A stretch of DNA of 25,631 bases from NCBI GenBank assembly GCA_945911685.1, contig CAMEAW010000035.1:1-25631 (forward strand). The letters run 5' to 3'. The notes beneath the pieces were generated by a model. That model did not search any database, had not been told where the DNA came from, and saw nothing but the letters and a program-made list of their open reading frames with translations. This document shows positions 25,543-25,631 of the stretch, piece after piece; position 1 is the first letter of the stretch; every line of letters begins with the position of its first letter. A program made the translations under genes and the position numbers. This DNA is from Bordetella parapertussis. Lineage in GTDB: Bacteria > Pseudomonadota > Gammaproteobacteria > Burkholderiales > Burkholderiaceae_B.

Positions 25543-25631
25543 GTGACCTCAACGCTGTCCAAACATTTGGCCCAACTACAAGCCAACCCAAAAATTTTGG
25601 GTCAGTCGCTGCGCGGCATCGAAAAAGAAGG
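25543..25631 (+). CDS. gshA: Start of a glutamate-cysteine ligase-like gene, cut by the window edge
   Basis: Twenty-nine codons are visible from a GTG at 25543, with AGGA (25533-25536) 6 bases upstream. The peptide has LQANPKILGQSLRGIEKEG, which resembles the N-terminus of E. coli-type GshA, where a short helix is followed by a GxxRGLERE motif leading into the ATP-grasp-like core. GshA makes gamma-glutamylcysteine for glutathione. The call rests on this short match, so other ligases are possible. Confidence 0.65.
   Translation, partial: MTSTLSKHLAQLQANPKILGQSLRGIEKE

Overview
The window looks like a chromosomal segment of a betaproteobacterium in Burkholderiales, most likely Alcaligenaceae or a close relative. 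This rests on gene content and order: mreBCD-mrdA-rodA divergent from gatCAB, then pyrE and exodeoxyribonuclease III, then metX-metW-ampG, then the start of a gshA-like gene. Base composition and codon use look even throughout, and I see no insertion sequence, phage gene, CRISPR array, tRNA or rRNA.

Positions 1-8809 are the accessory, catabolic-looking part. They hold a partial peptide/opine-type ABC substrate-binding protein (minus), a tandem two-domain class III CoA-transferase (minus), a divergent thiolase-fold protein with a DUF35 Zn-ribbon/OB partner (plus), and a fused indolepyruvate ferredoxin oxidoreductase (minus). The substrate is not readable from the sequence. Two details stand out. 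The N-terminal CoA-transferase half appears to have lost the catalytic Asp that the C-terminal half keeps. The thiolase-fold protein has Arg where the thiolase nucleophilic Cys should be and Tyr at the usual His position, as expected of DUF35-partnered aldolase-like enzymes rather than true thiolases. My working picture is an uncharacterised CoA-ester degradation module.

Positions 9008-15857 hold mutY (plus), whose stop codon overlaps that of the convergent rodA, and the rod-shape cluster transcribed leftward as mreB-mreC-mreD-mrdA-rodA. MreBCD form the elongation scaffold and PBP2-RodA the peptidoglycan synthase. Reading frames overlap at mreC/mreD and mrdA/rodA. The mreB-mreC gap carries mutually exclusive inverted repeats.

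Positions 16131-19480 hold gatCAB, the tRNA-dependent amidotransferase, closed by a strong hairpin. pyrE and an ExoIII-family nuclease gene are divergent neighbours downstream.

Positions 21182-25359 hold metX-metW-ampG (minus). It is preceded by what I read as a SAM-II riboswitch that contains the metX ribosome binding site. A 93-residue LuxR-type DNA-binding protein diverges from it, followed by a convergent, slightly overlapping small lipoprotein gene. The last 89 bases start a gshA-like glutamate-cysteine ligase with a GTG start.

Most of the window is ordinary conserved chromosome. The best candidates for something new are the CoA-transferase/DUF35-thiolase/IOR module and its two enzymes with altered active sites.
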